DNA of 7,879 bases from Clostridium sp. CAG:253 (GTDB lineage: Bacteria; Bacillota; Clostridia; Lachnospirales; Lachnospiraceae). Below are positions 1 to 6,158 of this stretch, in pieces; the first letter of the stretch is position 1; each line of letters opens with the position of its first letter. Made by a program: the position numbers and the translations under genes. Under the pieces are notes generated by a model. That model saw only the letters and a program-made list of their open reading frames with translations. It had not been told where the DNA came from and did no database searches. The stretch spans positions 24,155-32,033 of the forward strand of contig FR887340.1 of the NCBI GenBank assembly GCA_000436755.1, written 5' to 3'.

Positions 1-1208
1 GTGGGGCAGCAGGAATGATGGCTGCCATATCTGCCGCAGATTCAGGGGCAGAGGTTATTCTGATTGAAAAAAATGAGAAACTTGGAAAAAAAGTTTATAT
101 TACAGGTAAAGGAAGATGTAATATAACAAATGAAAGTGATGTTGAAAATCTCTTAAAAAATGTAAGGTCAAATCCTAAGTTTTTGTACAGTGCTTTCTAT
201 ACATTTGACAGTTACAGGATGATGGATTTTTTGGAAGGCGAAGGCTTGAAGTTAAAAACAGAGAGAGGCAACAGGGTTTTTCCAGAGTCAGATAAGTCAT
301 CAGATGTTATAAAAACCTTAAAAAAAGCACTTGAAAAGAGAAAAGTAAAAATTGTATTAAATACAAAAGTATTGAACATTGAGATTAAAGACGGTATATG
401 CCATGGTGTCATAGTGCAGTCCGGAGACAAGAGTGGAAGTTATACGGCAGATAAAGTTATTGTTGCGACAGGAGGCTGTTCTTATCAGTCAACAGGCTCA
501 ACAGGTGATGGTTACAGATTTGCAAAAGATGCAGATATAAAAGTTACAAAATGTTATCCTTCACTTGTTCCGTTTAATATCGATTCAGATATACCAAAAA
601 GACTGCAGGGACTTTCCCTTAGAAATGTCAAAGTGACACTTTATGATAAAGGCAAAGTTTTGTATGAAGAACTTGGAGAAATGCTGTTTACACATTTTGG
701 TGTCAGCGGTCCGCTTGTTTTAAGTGCAAGCACATTGGCATCCGGAAAAGATGTGTCACAGATGGAACTAAGCATTGACTTAAAACCCGCACTTTCTAAA
801 GAACAGCTTGACGAGAGAATTTTGAGAGATTTTTCTGAAAACAGGAACAGTTATTTTAAGAACAGTCTGTCAAGACTTCTGCCGGCAAAGATGATACCGG
901 TTATCGTTGAACTGTCGGAAATTGATGAAAAGAAACAGGTAAACAATATAACAAAAGAAGAAAGAAACAGGCTTGTCAATCTTTTAAAGGGACTTACATT
1001 TAAAGTTGAAAGTCTGCGTGGATTTAATGAGGCAATAATCACAAAGGGTGGTGTATCAGTTAAAGAGATAAATCCGGGAACAATGGAGGCAAAAAAGGTA
1101 AAAGGTCTTTTTTTTGCAGGAGAAGTCCTTGACCTTGATGCTGTAACAGGTGGTTATAATCTGCAGATAGCGTGGTCAACAGGGTATCTTGCCGGAATGG
1201 AAATATAA
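1..1208 (+). CDS. BaiN/YhiN/HI0933-family FAD-dependent oxidoreductase, 5' end cut by window edge
   Basis: This is a flavoprotein of the HI0933/YhiN family, often labelled BaiN or 'aminoacetone oxidase family FAD-binding enzyme'. The reading frame is open from the first base, so the start lies outside the window. The codons before the first ATG (position 15) read GAAG, the end of an N-terminal GxGxxG dinucleotide-binding motif, so ATG 15 is internal and only a few residues are missing. Other family marks are GKGRCNITN at about 105-131, ATGGCSYQSTGSTGDG in the middle, and the C-terminal FAD-contacting GEVLDLDAVTGGYNLQ from 1119. The visible 401 or so residues fit the usual length of about 410. 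The family name BaiN comes from a proposed bile-acid reductase role in Clostridium scindens; most members are conserved orthologs of unknown substrate, so bile-acid activity should not be assumed here. cmk follows after 27 bases with no terminator, suggesting co-transcription. Confidence 0.9.
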   Translation, partial: GAAGMMAAISAADSGAEVILIEKNEKLGKKVYITGKGRCNITNESDVENLLKNVRSNPKFLYSAFYTFDSYRMMDFLEGEGLKLKTERGNRVFPESDKSSDVIKTLKKALEKRKVKIVLNTKVLNIEIKDGICHGVIVQSGDKSGSYTADKVIVATGGCSYQSTGSTGDGYRFAKDADIKVTKCYPSLVPFNIDSDIPKRLQGLSLRNVKVTLYDKGKVLYEELGEMLFTHFGVSGPLVLSASTLASGKDVSQMELSIDLKPALSKEQLDERILRDFSENRNSYFKNSLSRLLPAKMIPVIVELSEIDEKKQVNNITKEERNRLVNLLKGLTFKVESLRGFNEAIITKGGVSVKEINPGTMEAKKVKGLFFAGEVLDLDAVTGGYNLQIAWSTGYLAGMEI

Positions 1209-1235
1209 AATAATAAGTGAGAGTGAGGAAAGAGA

Positions 1236-1898
1236 ATGTATAATATAGCAATAGATGGACCGGCAGGAGCCGGAAAAAGTACAATAGCTAAAAAGGCAGC
1301 AAAGAAACTTGACTTTATTTATGTCGATACGGGCGCAATGTATAGAGCTATTGCATTGTATTTTATTAGAAACGGAGTAGCCGCTGATGATGAAAAGACA
1401 ATCAGTGAGAAATGCAGTGACATAAATGTGTCTATAGATTATGCAGACGGTGTACAACAGGTTATCTTAAATGGTGAAAACGTGAATGATTATATCAGAA
1501 CAGAACAGGTGAGCATGATGACCTCAAGTGTTTCAAAATATCCTGCTGTAAGAGAAAAACTTTTAAATCTTCAGAGACAGCTTGCCACAGAGAAGAATGT
1601 AATAATGGATGGAAGAGATATAGGAACATGCGTGCTTCCTGATGCAAAGACAAAAATCTTCCTTACTGCAAGTGCCAGGGAGAGGGCAAGAAGAAGATAT
1701 AAAGAACAGGTTGAAAGAGGAATTGAATGCGACATCAAACAGATAGAAAAAGATATAATTGCAAGAGATGAGCAGGACATGAACAGGGAGATAGCACCAC
1801 TTAAACAGGCAGAAGATGCCGTGCTTATAGACTCATCTGACATGAGCATAGAACAGGTGGTTGATGCCATTATTGATGTTTTTGAAAAGACAAAGTAG
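1236..1898 (+). CDS. cmk: (d)CMP kinase
   Basis: Cytidylate kinase transfers phosphate from ATP to CMP or dCMP in the cytoplasm, feeding CTP and dCTP synthesis. The 220-aa length is normal for the family. The P-loop GPAGAGKST is at residues 8-16. It is followed by VDTGAMYRA (30-38), typical of Cmk, and by DGRDIGT (125-131). An arginine-rich lid, ARERARRR (147-154), and ARDEQDMNRE (176-185) supply residues for nucleotide binding and closure. The ATG at 1236 is chosen because gtgagg/aggaaag at 1224-1232 is a fair ribosome binding site and the P-loop sits at the expected distance from the N-terminus. The stop codon lies 8 bases before the ispH start, and the purine-rich stretch around the stop serves as the ispH ribosome binding site. 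cmk next to ispH and an S1 gene is a common Clostridia arrangement. Confidence 0.96.
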   Translation: MYNIAIDGPAGAGKSTIAKKAAKKLDFIYVDTGAMYRAIALYFIRNGVAADDEKTISEKCSDINVSIDYADGVQQVILNGENVNDYIRTEQVSMMTSSVSKYPAVREKLLNLQRQLATEKNVIMDGRDIGTCVLPDAKTKIFLTASARERARRRYKEQVERGIECDIKQIEKDIIARDEQDMNREIAPLKQAEDAVLIDSSDMSIEQVVDAIIDVFEKTK

Positions 1899-1906
1899 GG
1901 AGCGAT

Positions 1907-2755
1907 ATGAGAGAAGTTACAACTGCAAAAAGCGCGGGTTTTTGTTTTGGTGTAAAACGTGCTGTTGATATGGTTTATGATGAGGCGAAAAAAGGTGAAA
2001 GAGTATATACACTTGGCCCGATTATTCATAATCAACAGGTAGTAGAAGATTTAGAAAAAAAAGGTGTAAAAGTCATAGATTCTGTCAATGATATAAATAA
2101 CGGATATGATGCAACTGTCATAATACGTTCGCATGGTGTACCGGAAAAAGTTATAAAGGCACTTAGAGAAAAAAATGTGAATATAGTCGATGCAACATGC
2201 CCGTTTGTATTAAAGATACACAAAATAGTTAAAGAGGCATCACAAAACGGAAAAACCATAATTATAATAGGAAGCGACAATCATCCTGAGGTAGAAGGGA
2301 TAAAAGGCTGGTGTGTCAATGAACCGGTTGTATTGGAAAGCGTTGAAGAAGCAGAAAATTATACTGTTGATGGCGCAAAAAAATTATGTGTTGTATCACA
2401 AACGACATTTAATTACAAGAAATTCAAAGATATAGTTGATATTTTATCTAAAAAGAGTTATGATATAGATGTTATGAATACAATTTGCAACGCTACCGAA
2501 GAGCGTCAGACAGAAGCGGGTACTATTGCGAGGCAATCCGACGCGATGTTAGTAATAGGTGGAAAACATAGTTCAAACACCCAGAAACTTTATGAAATTT
2601 GTAGAAAAGAGTGTGAGAACACATATTTTATACAGACACTTGATGACCTGGATTTGAAGCAACTTCAATCTTTTCGTAGCGTGGGTATTACTGCCGGGGC
2701 TTCAACCCCAAATAATATTATTAAGGAGGTTCAATCATATGTCAGAAATGAATAA
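1907..2755 (+). CDS. ispH: 4-hydroxy-3-methylbut-2-enyl diphosphate reductase (IspH/LytB)
   Basis: IspH is the iron-sulfur enzyme that performs the last step of the MEP pathway, reducing HMBPP to IPP and DMAPP. All three cluster-binding cysteines are visible: C13 in GFCFGVKRA, C98 in DATCPF and C194 in NTICNATEERQ. The substrate-contacting residues are also present: H41 in LGPIIHN, H76 in RSHGVP, H126 and E128 in DNHPEV, T167 in SQTTF, SSN at 222-224 and AST at 265-267. At 282 aa this is the normal stand-alone form. In many Clostridia the enzyme is fused at its C-terminus to S1 domains; here it ends in its own TAA, 17 bases inside the following S1 gene, which is in another frame. It appears intact and active, so the organism likely makes isoprenoids by the MEP route. 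Confidence 0.97.
   Translation: MREVTTAKSAGFCFGVKRAVDMVYDEAKKGERVYTLGPIIHNQQVVEDLEKKGVKVIDSVNDINNGYDATVIIRSHGVPEKVIKALREKNVNIVDATCPFVLKIHKIVKEASQNGKTIIIIGSDNHPEVEGIKGWCVNEPVVLESVEEAENYTVDGAKKLCVVSQTTFNYKKFKDIVDILSKKSYDIDVMNTICNATEERQTEAGTIARQSDAMLVIGGKHSSNTQKLYEICRKECENTYFIQTLDDLDLKQLQSFRSVGITAGASTPNNIIKEVQSYVRNE
2723..2729 (+). promoter_or_regulatory. Strong ribosome binding site of the S1 gene, inside ispH
   Basis: AAGGAGG ends 9 bases before the ATG at 2739 and lies within the ispH coding sequence. It fixes the S1 start at 2739 rather than the next in-frame ATG at 2748, which would be 18 bases away. It also shows that the S1 protein is separately initiated and not a frameshift product of ispH. 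A small GGGG/CCCC hairpin (2696-2709) and the palindrome AATAATATTATT (2711-2722) sit directly upstream. Confidence 0.8.
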
Positions 2756-3833
2756 TGAATTTGAACAGTTATTGGAAGAATCATTAGTAACAATCCACAA
2801 TGGAGAGATTGTAGAAGGGACAGTTATCAGCGTTAAGGAAGATGAAATCATCTTAAACATCGGCTATAAGGCTGACGGTATCATTACAAGAAATGAATAC
2901 AGCAATCAGTCTGGCATCGATCTTAGAGAAGTTGTTAAAGAAGGCGACAAGATGAAAGCTAAAGTTCTTAAAGTAAACGATGGTGAGGGACAGGTTCTTC
3001 TCACATATAAGCGTTTAGCTATGGAACAGAGCAATGAGCATATCAAAGAAGCTTTTGAAAATCAGACTGTATTAAAAGCCACAGTTACAGATGTATTGAC
3101 AGGTGGTTTAAGTGTAGTTGTTGAGGAAACAAAGGTATTTATTCCTGCGAGTCTTGTATCAGACACATACGAGAAAGACCTTTCAAAATATGCAGGACAG
3201 GAAATAGAGTTTGTTATCAGTGAGTTCAACCCTAAGAAGAGAAGAATCATAGGTGACAGAAAGCAGCTTTTAGTTGCAGAGAAGAAGAAACTTCAGGAAG
3301 AGTTATTCGCAAGAATCAATGTAGGAGATGTTGTTGAAGGTACGGTTAAGAACCTTACAGACTTCGGTGCATTCATTGATTTAGGCGGAGCAGACGGACT
3401 CCTTCATATTTCTGAAATGTCATGGGGACGTGTTGAGAACCCTAGAAAAGTATTCAATGTTGGAGATAAGACAAAAGTTCTTATTAAAGATATTAAAGAT
3501 GACAAGATTGCACTCAGTCTTAAATTTGAGGATCAGAACCCTTGGTTAAATGCTGCTGATAAGTACAGCGTAGGTTCTGTAGTTACAGGCAAAGTCGCAA
3601 GAATGGCAGATTTCGGTGCATTTATCGAGCTTGAGCCGGGCGTTGACGCATTACTTCATGTCTCACAGATTTCAAAAGAGCATGTTGACAAGCCATCAGA
3701 TGCATTGAAGGTTGGACAGGAGATTGAAGCAAAAGTAGTTGACTTTAACCCTGATGATCACAAGATAAGCTTAAGTATTAAAGCTCTCTTAAATGATAAC
3801 GAGTCAGAAGAAGAGGAAGAAGTTACAGAGTAA
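2739..3833 (+). CDS. rpsA: 30S ribosomal protein S1-like protein with four S1 domains
   Basis: This is an RNA-binding protein of the bacterial S1 family, expected to bind mRNA and help translation at the 30S subunit. Four S1 (OB-fold) repeats can be read in the 364 residues: about 22-92, 109-177, 194-262 and 279-349. Repeats 3 and 4 are the best conserved, with DFGAFIDL...ADGLLHISEMSW and DFGAFIEL...VDALLHVSQIS; repeat 2 is the most divergent. The C-terminus is an acidic tail rich in Glu. The length fits the short Firmicutes S1 homologues, not the six-domain E. coli S1 of about 557 aa. In related Clostridia the same domains are often fused to IspH. Here the ORF overlaps ispH by 17 bases in a different frame and has its own strong binding site, so translational coupling is likely. 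Low-GC Firmicutes S1 homologues are less firmly tied to the ribosome than the enterobacterial protein, so the exact role is inferred. Confidence 0.93.
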   Translation: MSEMNNEFEQLLEESLVTIHNGEIVEGTVISVKEDEIILNIGYKADGIITRNEYSNQSGIDLREVVKEGDKMKAKVLKVNDGEGQVLLTYKRLAMEQSNEHIKEAFENQTVLKATVTDVLTGGLSVVVEETKVFIPASLVSDTYEKDLSKYAGQEIEFVISEFNPKKRRIIGDRKQLLVAEKKKLQEELFARINVGDVVEGTVKNLTDFGAFIDLGGADGLLHISEMSWGRVENPRKVFNVGDKTKVLIKDIKDDKIALSLKFEDQNPWLNAADKYSVGSVVTGKVARMADFGAFIELEPGVDALLHVSQISKEHVDKPSDALKVGQEIEAKVVDFNPDDHKISLSIKALLNDNESEEEEEVTE

Positions 3834-3918
3834 AAGCTCTGCTGGATTGCATAAATGTGTAAATGAAATTGTCAGCAAAGCTGGCACATGTTTTGCAATA
3901 AGAACGCAGGATGTTCTT
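3834..3918 (+). promoter_or_regulatory. Structured S1-cheR intergenic region, possible cheR leader
   Basis: No ORF fits here. Several stem-loops can be drawn by hand. GTCAGC/GCTGGC (3871-3876 with 3880-3885) forms a tight hairpin. Bases 3835-3845 can instead pair with 3872-3882 (one mismatch plus one G-U), which excludes the first hairpin. An outer imperfect repeat joins ATTGCA..ATGTG (3846-3859) to CACATG..TGCAAT (3885-3899). AAGAAC/GTTCTT (3900-3905 with 3913-3918) abuts the terminator that follows. GGATTG at 3844-3849 repeats part of the terminator's right arm and could pair with CAATCC of the left arm. I recognise no known riboswitch consensus and no convincing promoter. It could be an attenuator or simply the 3' end of the S1 mRNA. 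Confidence 0.4.
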
Positions 3919-3954
3919 AAATACGCCAATCCGGTTATTCGGATTGGCGTATTT
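3919..3954 (+). terminator. Rho-independent terminator between rpsA and cheR
   Basis: A perfect 15-bp stem (3919-3933 pairing with 3940-3954) with a 6-base loop GTTATT. The left arm starts with AAA and the right arm ends in TTT, followed by one more T and AATAT, so the U-tract is short. The hairpin ends only 6 bases before the cheR ribosome binding site, so no promoter fits between them. The terminator must be read through, or regulated, for cheR to be expressed from upstream. Confidence 0.85.
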
Positions 3955-3960
3955 TAATAT

Positions 3961-3969
3961 AAAGGAGGG
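3961..3969 (+). promoter_or_regulatory. Ribosome binding site deciding the TTG start of cheR
   Basis: AAAGGAGGG is followed after 7 bases by TTG at 3977, in the CheR frame. The ATG at 3970 touches the binding site and is in another frame. The in-frame ATG at 3911 lies upstream of the terminator hairpin and would make the N-terminus translate through the stem, so it is rejected. Confidence 0.8.
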
Positions 3970-3976
3970 ATGGAAA

Positions 3977-4759
3977 TTGGGAGATTATGAAAAGTTCAAA
4001 GAAAAAGTATATCAGCTCACAAAGATAGACTTGAGCAGTTACAAAGAAAGACAGATGAAAAGGCGTATTGATTCATTGATAACAAAAAACAAGATAAAGA
4101 GTTATGATGAATATATTGAAGCAATAAAACAAGATAAAAAGATGCTTGATGATTTTGTAACATATCTGACAATCAATGTTTCTGAGTTTTACCGTAACCC
4201 TGAACAGTGGAAACTTTTGGAAAATGAAATTTTACCATATCTTTTTGAATTTTTCGGCAATGACCTTAAAATATGGAGTGCGGCATGTTCTACGGGAGAT
4301 GAGCCATACACACTCGTAATGTTACTGTCGAAGTTTATTCCTTTAAACAAGATTAAAGTCATCGCCACCGATTTAGACAGGGTTGTACTTGAAAAAGCAC
4401 AGGTAGGAATTTACGATGAAAAGAGTCTTAAGGGACTTCCAAAAGAGTACATAACAAAGTATTTTACTAAAGTAGGAACAAGAAGTTATCAGATTTCAGA
4501 TGAAATAAAGAAGCGCGTCGAATTTAAACAGCACAACCTGCTTAAAGATACCTATCCTACAGGCTGCAATATGATTGTCTGCAGAAATGTTATGATTTAT
4601 TTTACAGAGGAAGCAAAAGCGGAAATATACAAGAAATTTAATGCGTCTCTTAAAAATGACGGTATTTTGTTCGTGGGAAGTACAGAACAGATTATATCGC
4701 CGGGAGAATCAGGATTTTCAACATATAAATCATTTTTCTATAAAAAGGCAGCTCATTAG
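3977..4759 (+). CDS. cheR: Chemotaxis protein methyltransferase CheR (TTG start)
   Basis: CheR uses S-adenosylmethionine to methylate glutamates of methyl-accepting chemotaxis receptors, setting adaptation together with CheB. From the TTG at 3977 the protein is 260 aa, a normal CheR length. The N-terminal helical domain covers about residues 1-75 (YKERQMKRRID, then TINVSEFYRNPEQW at 66-79). The SAM-binding methyltransferase domain follows: WSAACSTGDEPYTL (100-113), IATDLD (129-134), a QHNLL stretch (185-189) and MIVCRNVMIYF (199-209), ending with LFVGSTEQI. No TPR extension is present, so it is the classical single-domain-pair type. It is flanked by terminators on both sides and lies among housekeeping genes, with no other chemotaxis or flagellar gene in the window. 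Its presence implies MCP receptors elsewhere in the genome. Expression probably depends on read-through from the S1 transcript or on a promoter I could not identify. Confidence 0.93.
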   Translation: MGDYEKFKEKVYQLTKIDLSSYKERQMKRRIDSLITKNKIKSYDEYIEAIKQDKKMLDDFVTYLTINVSEFYRNPEQWKLLENEILPYLFEFFGNDLKIWSAACSTGDEPYTLVMLLSKFIPLNKIKVIATDLDRVVLEKAQVGIYDEKSLKGLPKEYITKYFTKVGTRSYQISDEIKKRVEFKQHNLLKDTYPTGCNMIVCRNVMIYFTEEAKAEIYKKFNASLKNDGILFVGSTEQIISPGESGFSTYKSFFYKKAAH

Positions 4760-4771
4760 TGGGCTGCTTTT
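4744..4771 (+). terminator. Rho-independent terminator at the end of cheR
   Basis: An 11-bp stem (4744-4754 pairing with 4761-4771, including two G-U pairs) around core GGCAGC/GCTGCT, with a 6-base loop and a T run (4768-4771) that forms the 3' side. The cheR TAG stop at 4757-4759 lies in the loop, so the last codons of cheR double as the left arm. It separates cheR from the plsX cluster. Confidence 0.7.
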
Positions 4772-4775
4772 AATC

Positions 4776-4804
4776 TTGCACAATTGTGAGTTTTTTAGTA
4801 AAAT
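4776..4804 (+). promoter_or_regulatory. Possible SigA-type promoter for plsX-acpP-rnc-smc
   Basis: TTGCAC (4776-4781), a 17-base spacer and TAAAAT (4799-4804) resemble a vegetative promoter: the -10 matches five of six consensus bases but the -35 only three. The position fits, directly after the cheR terminator and about 50 bases before the plsX ATG. A perfect 10-base palindrome, CACAATTGTG (4779-4788), overlaps the -35 and could be an operator. A TTAGTA half-site (4795-4800) recalls FapR sites, but no second half is present. Confidence 0.4.
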
Positions 4805-4856
4805 GGAGGTTGTGTATATAAGTATGGACGAAAATAAATGCAATATGAGGTGAAAT

Positions 4857-5886
4857 ATGAGTGATATTATTAAGGTAGTTGTTGATGCCATGGGTGGAGA
4901 TAATGCTCCGCAGGCACCTATAAAAGGTGCAATTGATGCAGTCAATGAAAATGATAAGATACATGTTGTGTTAGTTGGAAGAACTGATGACATCAATACA
5001 GAACTTGCAAAATATAAATATGATAAGGAACGTGTGACAATTGTACACGCTGATGATGTTATTGGATTTGATGAACCTCCGGTAATGGCGATAAGAAAAA
5101 AGAAAAATTCTTCAATCGTTGTCGGAATGAATCTTGTGAAGCATGGCGAGGCAGACGCATTTGTATCGGCAGGAAGTACAGGTTGTATCGGCAGGGAGTA
5201 CAGGAGCCATACTTGTTGGTGGCCAGTTTGTTGTGGGTAGAATCAAAGGCGTAGAGCGTTCGCCTCTCGCACCGCTTATTCCTACAGCAAAAGGACCAGC
5301 ACTCCTGATTGACTGTGGTGCCAATGTGGACGCAAGAGCATCACATCTTGTTCAATTTGCAAAGATGGGTTCGATATATATGGAGAGAATTGTCGGAATA
5401 GAAAAACCGCGTGTTGCCATCGTAAATATCGGTGCTGAGGAAGAAAAAGGAAATATGCTCGTAAAAGAAACATATCCTTTACTTAAGGAATGTAAGGATA
5501 TCAATTTTATTGGAAGTATTGAGGCGAGAGATATTCCTAAAGGGGATGCTGATGTTATAGTATGTGAAGCATTTGTCGGAAATGTAATATTAAAATTATA
5601 CGAGGGTCTTGCATCAACACTTCTTGGAAAAGTAAAAGAAGGACTTATGTCAAGCCTTAGAAGTAAAATAGGTGCGCTACTTATCAAACCGGCACTCAAA
5701 TCAACACTTAAACAGTTTGATACATCAGATCAGGGTGGAGCTCCACTTCTTGGTCTTAACGGTCTTGTTGTAAAAGCACATGGAAGTTCGTCAAGTGTGG
5801 AAATCACACAGGCAATAAGACAGTGCATACAGTTCAATGAAGAAAAGATAAATGAAAAAATAAAAGAAAATCTTATTATTGAATAG
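4857..5886 (+). pseudogene. plsX: Phosphate acyltransferase PlsX, frame broken by a 22-bp tandem duplication
   Basis: PlsX converts acyl-ACP to acyl-phosphate, the donor for PlsY in phosphatidic acid synthesis, at the membrane surface. The gene begins at ATG 4857 after GAGGTGA (4847-4853) with the family N-terminus VVVDAMGGDNAP (residues 7-18). It runs in frame through GEADAFVSAGSTG (98-109) and then shifts, meeting a TAG at 5238-5240, giving a 127-aa product. The rest of PlsX (AILVGGQFVVGRIKG onward, with DCGANVDARASHL, GNMLVKETYPLL, EAFVGNVILK and the C-terminal GGAPLLGLNG) continues in another frame to TAG 5884-5886. Removing one copy of the duplicated 22 bases (5161-5204) restores an uninterrupted 335-aa PlsX, a normal length. 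Everything outside the duplication looks intact and under selection. PlsX/PlsY is usually the only route in Firmicutes, so an assembly error or a mixed-strain artefact is more likely than a dead gene. acpP follows 10 bases later. Confidence 0.88.
5161..5204 (+). repeat. 22-bp tandem duplication inside plsX
   Basis: Bases 5161-5182 and 5183-5204 are the same 22-base unit, beginning TTGTATCGGCAGG and ending AGTACAGG. They differ only at 5174 (A) versus 5196 (G). The match does not extend on either side. As 22 is not a multiple of three, the second copy shifts the plsX frame. The single difference falls on the third base of a Gly codon (GGA/GGG) in the intact reading, so both copies encode the same FVSAGSTG peptide. 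Confidence 0.97.
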
Positions 5887-5896
5887 GTGGTGCAAT

Positions 5897-6115
5897 ATGG
5901 AATTTCAAAAACTTCAAAAAATAATTGCAGAGGTTTTGAGTATTGATGATACAGATATTGTCCAGGAAATGAGTTTTATTGATGACCTTGGAGCAGACTC
6001 TCTTGAGCTTTTTCAAATATTGATGGGAGTTGAAAAAGAGTTTGACATATCAATAGATGAAGAGACATTAAAAGACGTTATTACGGTCGGTGATTTGTTG
6101 GAAATTATCTGTTAA
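5897..6115 (+). CDS. acpP: Acyl carrier protein
   Basis: A 72-aa acidic protein that carries acyl chains on a 4'-phosphopantetheine arm during fatty acid synthesis and hands acyl groups to PlsX. The attachment site is Ser35 in DLGADSLEL, followed by the helix VEKEFDISIDEE typical of ACP. The ATG at 5897 is preceded by AGGTGG (5885-5890) at 6 bases, which overlaps the plsX stop. An in-frame TTG at 5879 lies inside plsX, before its stop, and has no binding site. The helix after DSL reads ELFQILMGVEKEF rather than the commoner DTVELVMALEEEF, so it is a somewhat divergent housekeeping ACP, and the protein ends in Cys. A non-ribosomal or polyketide carrier role is possible in principle, but the plsX-acpP-rnc order argues for the fatty-acid ACP. 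Confidence 0.93.
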   Translation: MEFQKLQKIIAEVLSIDDTDIVQEMSFIDDLGADSLELFQILMGVEKEFDISIDEETLKDVITVGDLLEIIC

Positions 6116-6158
6116 GAAAAGCATCGTATAAAAACGAAGAATGTTAGGAGTGTGCCTG

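Noticed and set aside
1571..2035. A 154-codon open frame on the - strand across the cmk-ispH junction, and other antisense frames
   Set aside because: They lie opposite strongly conserved genes, lack recognisable domains or binding sites, and are chance frames.
3831..3856. A flagellar SigD/sigma-28 promoter for cheR, with TAAA at 3831 and ATAA at 3851
   Set aside because: The spacing is about 3 bases too short and the GCCG part of the -10 is absent.
3834..3918. A c-di-GMP-I (GEMM) riboswitch before cheR, prompted by GCAAAGC at 3875-3881
   Set aside because: The other conserved GEMM blocks and their order are missing; one short match is not enough.
3911..3976. N-terminal extension of CheR from ATG 3911
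   Set aside because: It would translate through the terminator hairpin, has no binding site, and gives residues unlike CheR. The TTG at 3977 has a strong site at the right distance.
5161..5240. Programmed ribosomal frameshifting in plsX
   Set aside because: No slippery heptamer or downstream pseudoknot is visible, PlsX is not known to be frameshifted, and the exact tandem duplication fully explains the frame change.
5143..5886. An independent gene starting at ATG 5143 and running to the plsX stop
   Set aside because: The first 13 or so codons are plsX read out of frame across the duplication, and there is no ribosome binding site. The rest is simply the C-terminal two-thirds of PlsX.
6141..6158. 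The upstream ATG as the rnc start
   Set aside because: The TTAGGAG site lies after this ATG and is correctly spaced for the ATG at 6159, and the six extra residues are not needed for the RNase III fold.
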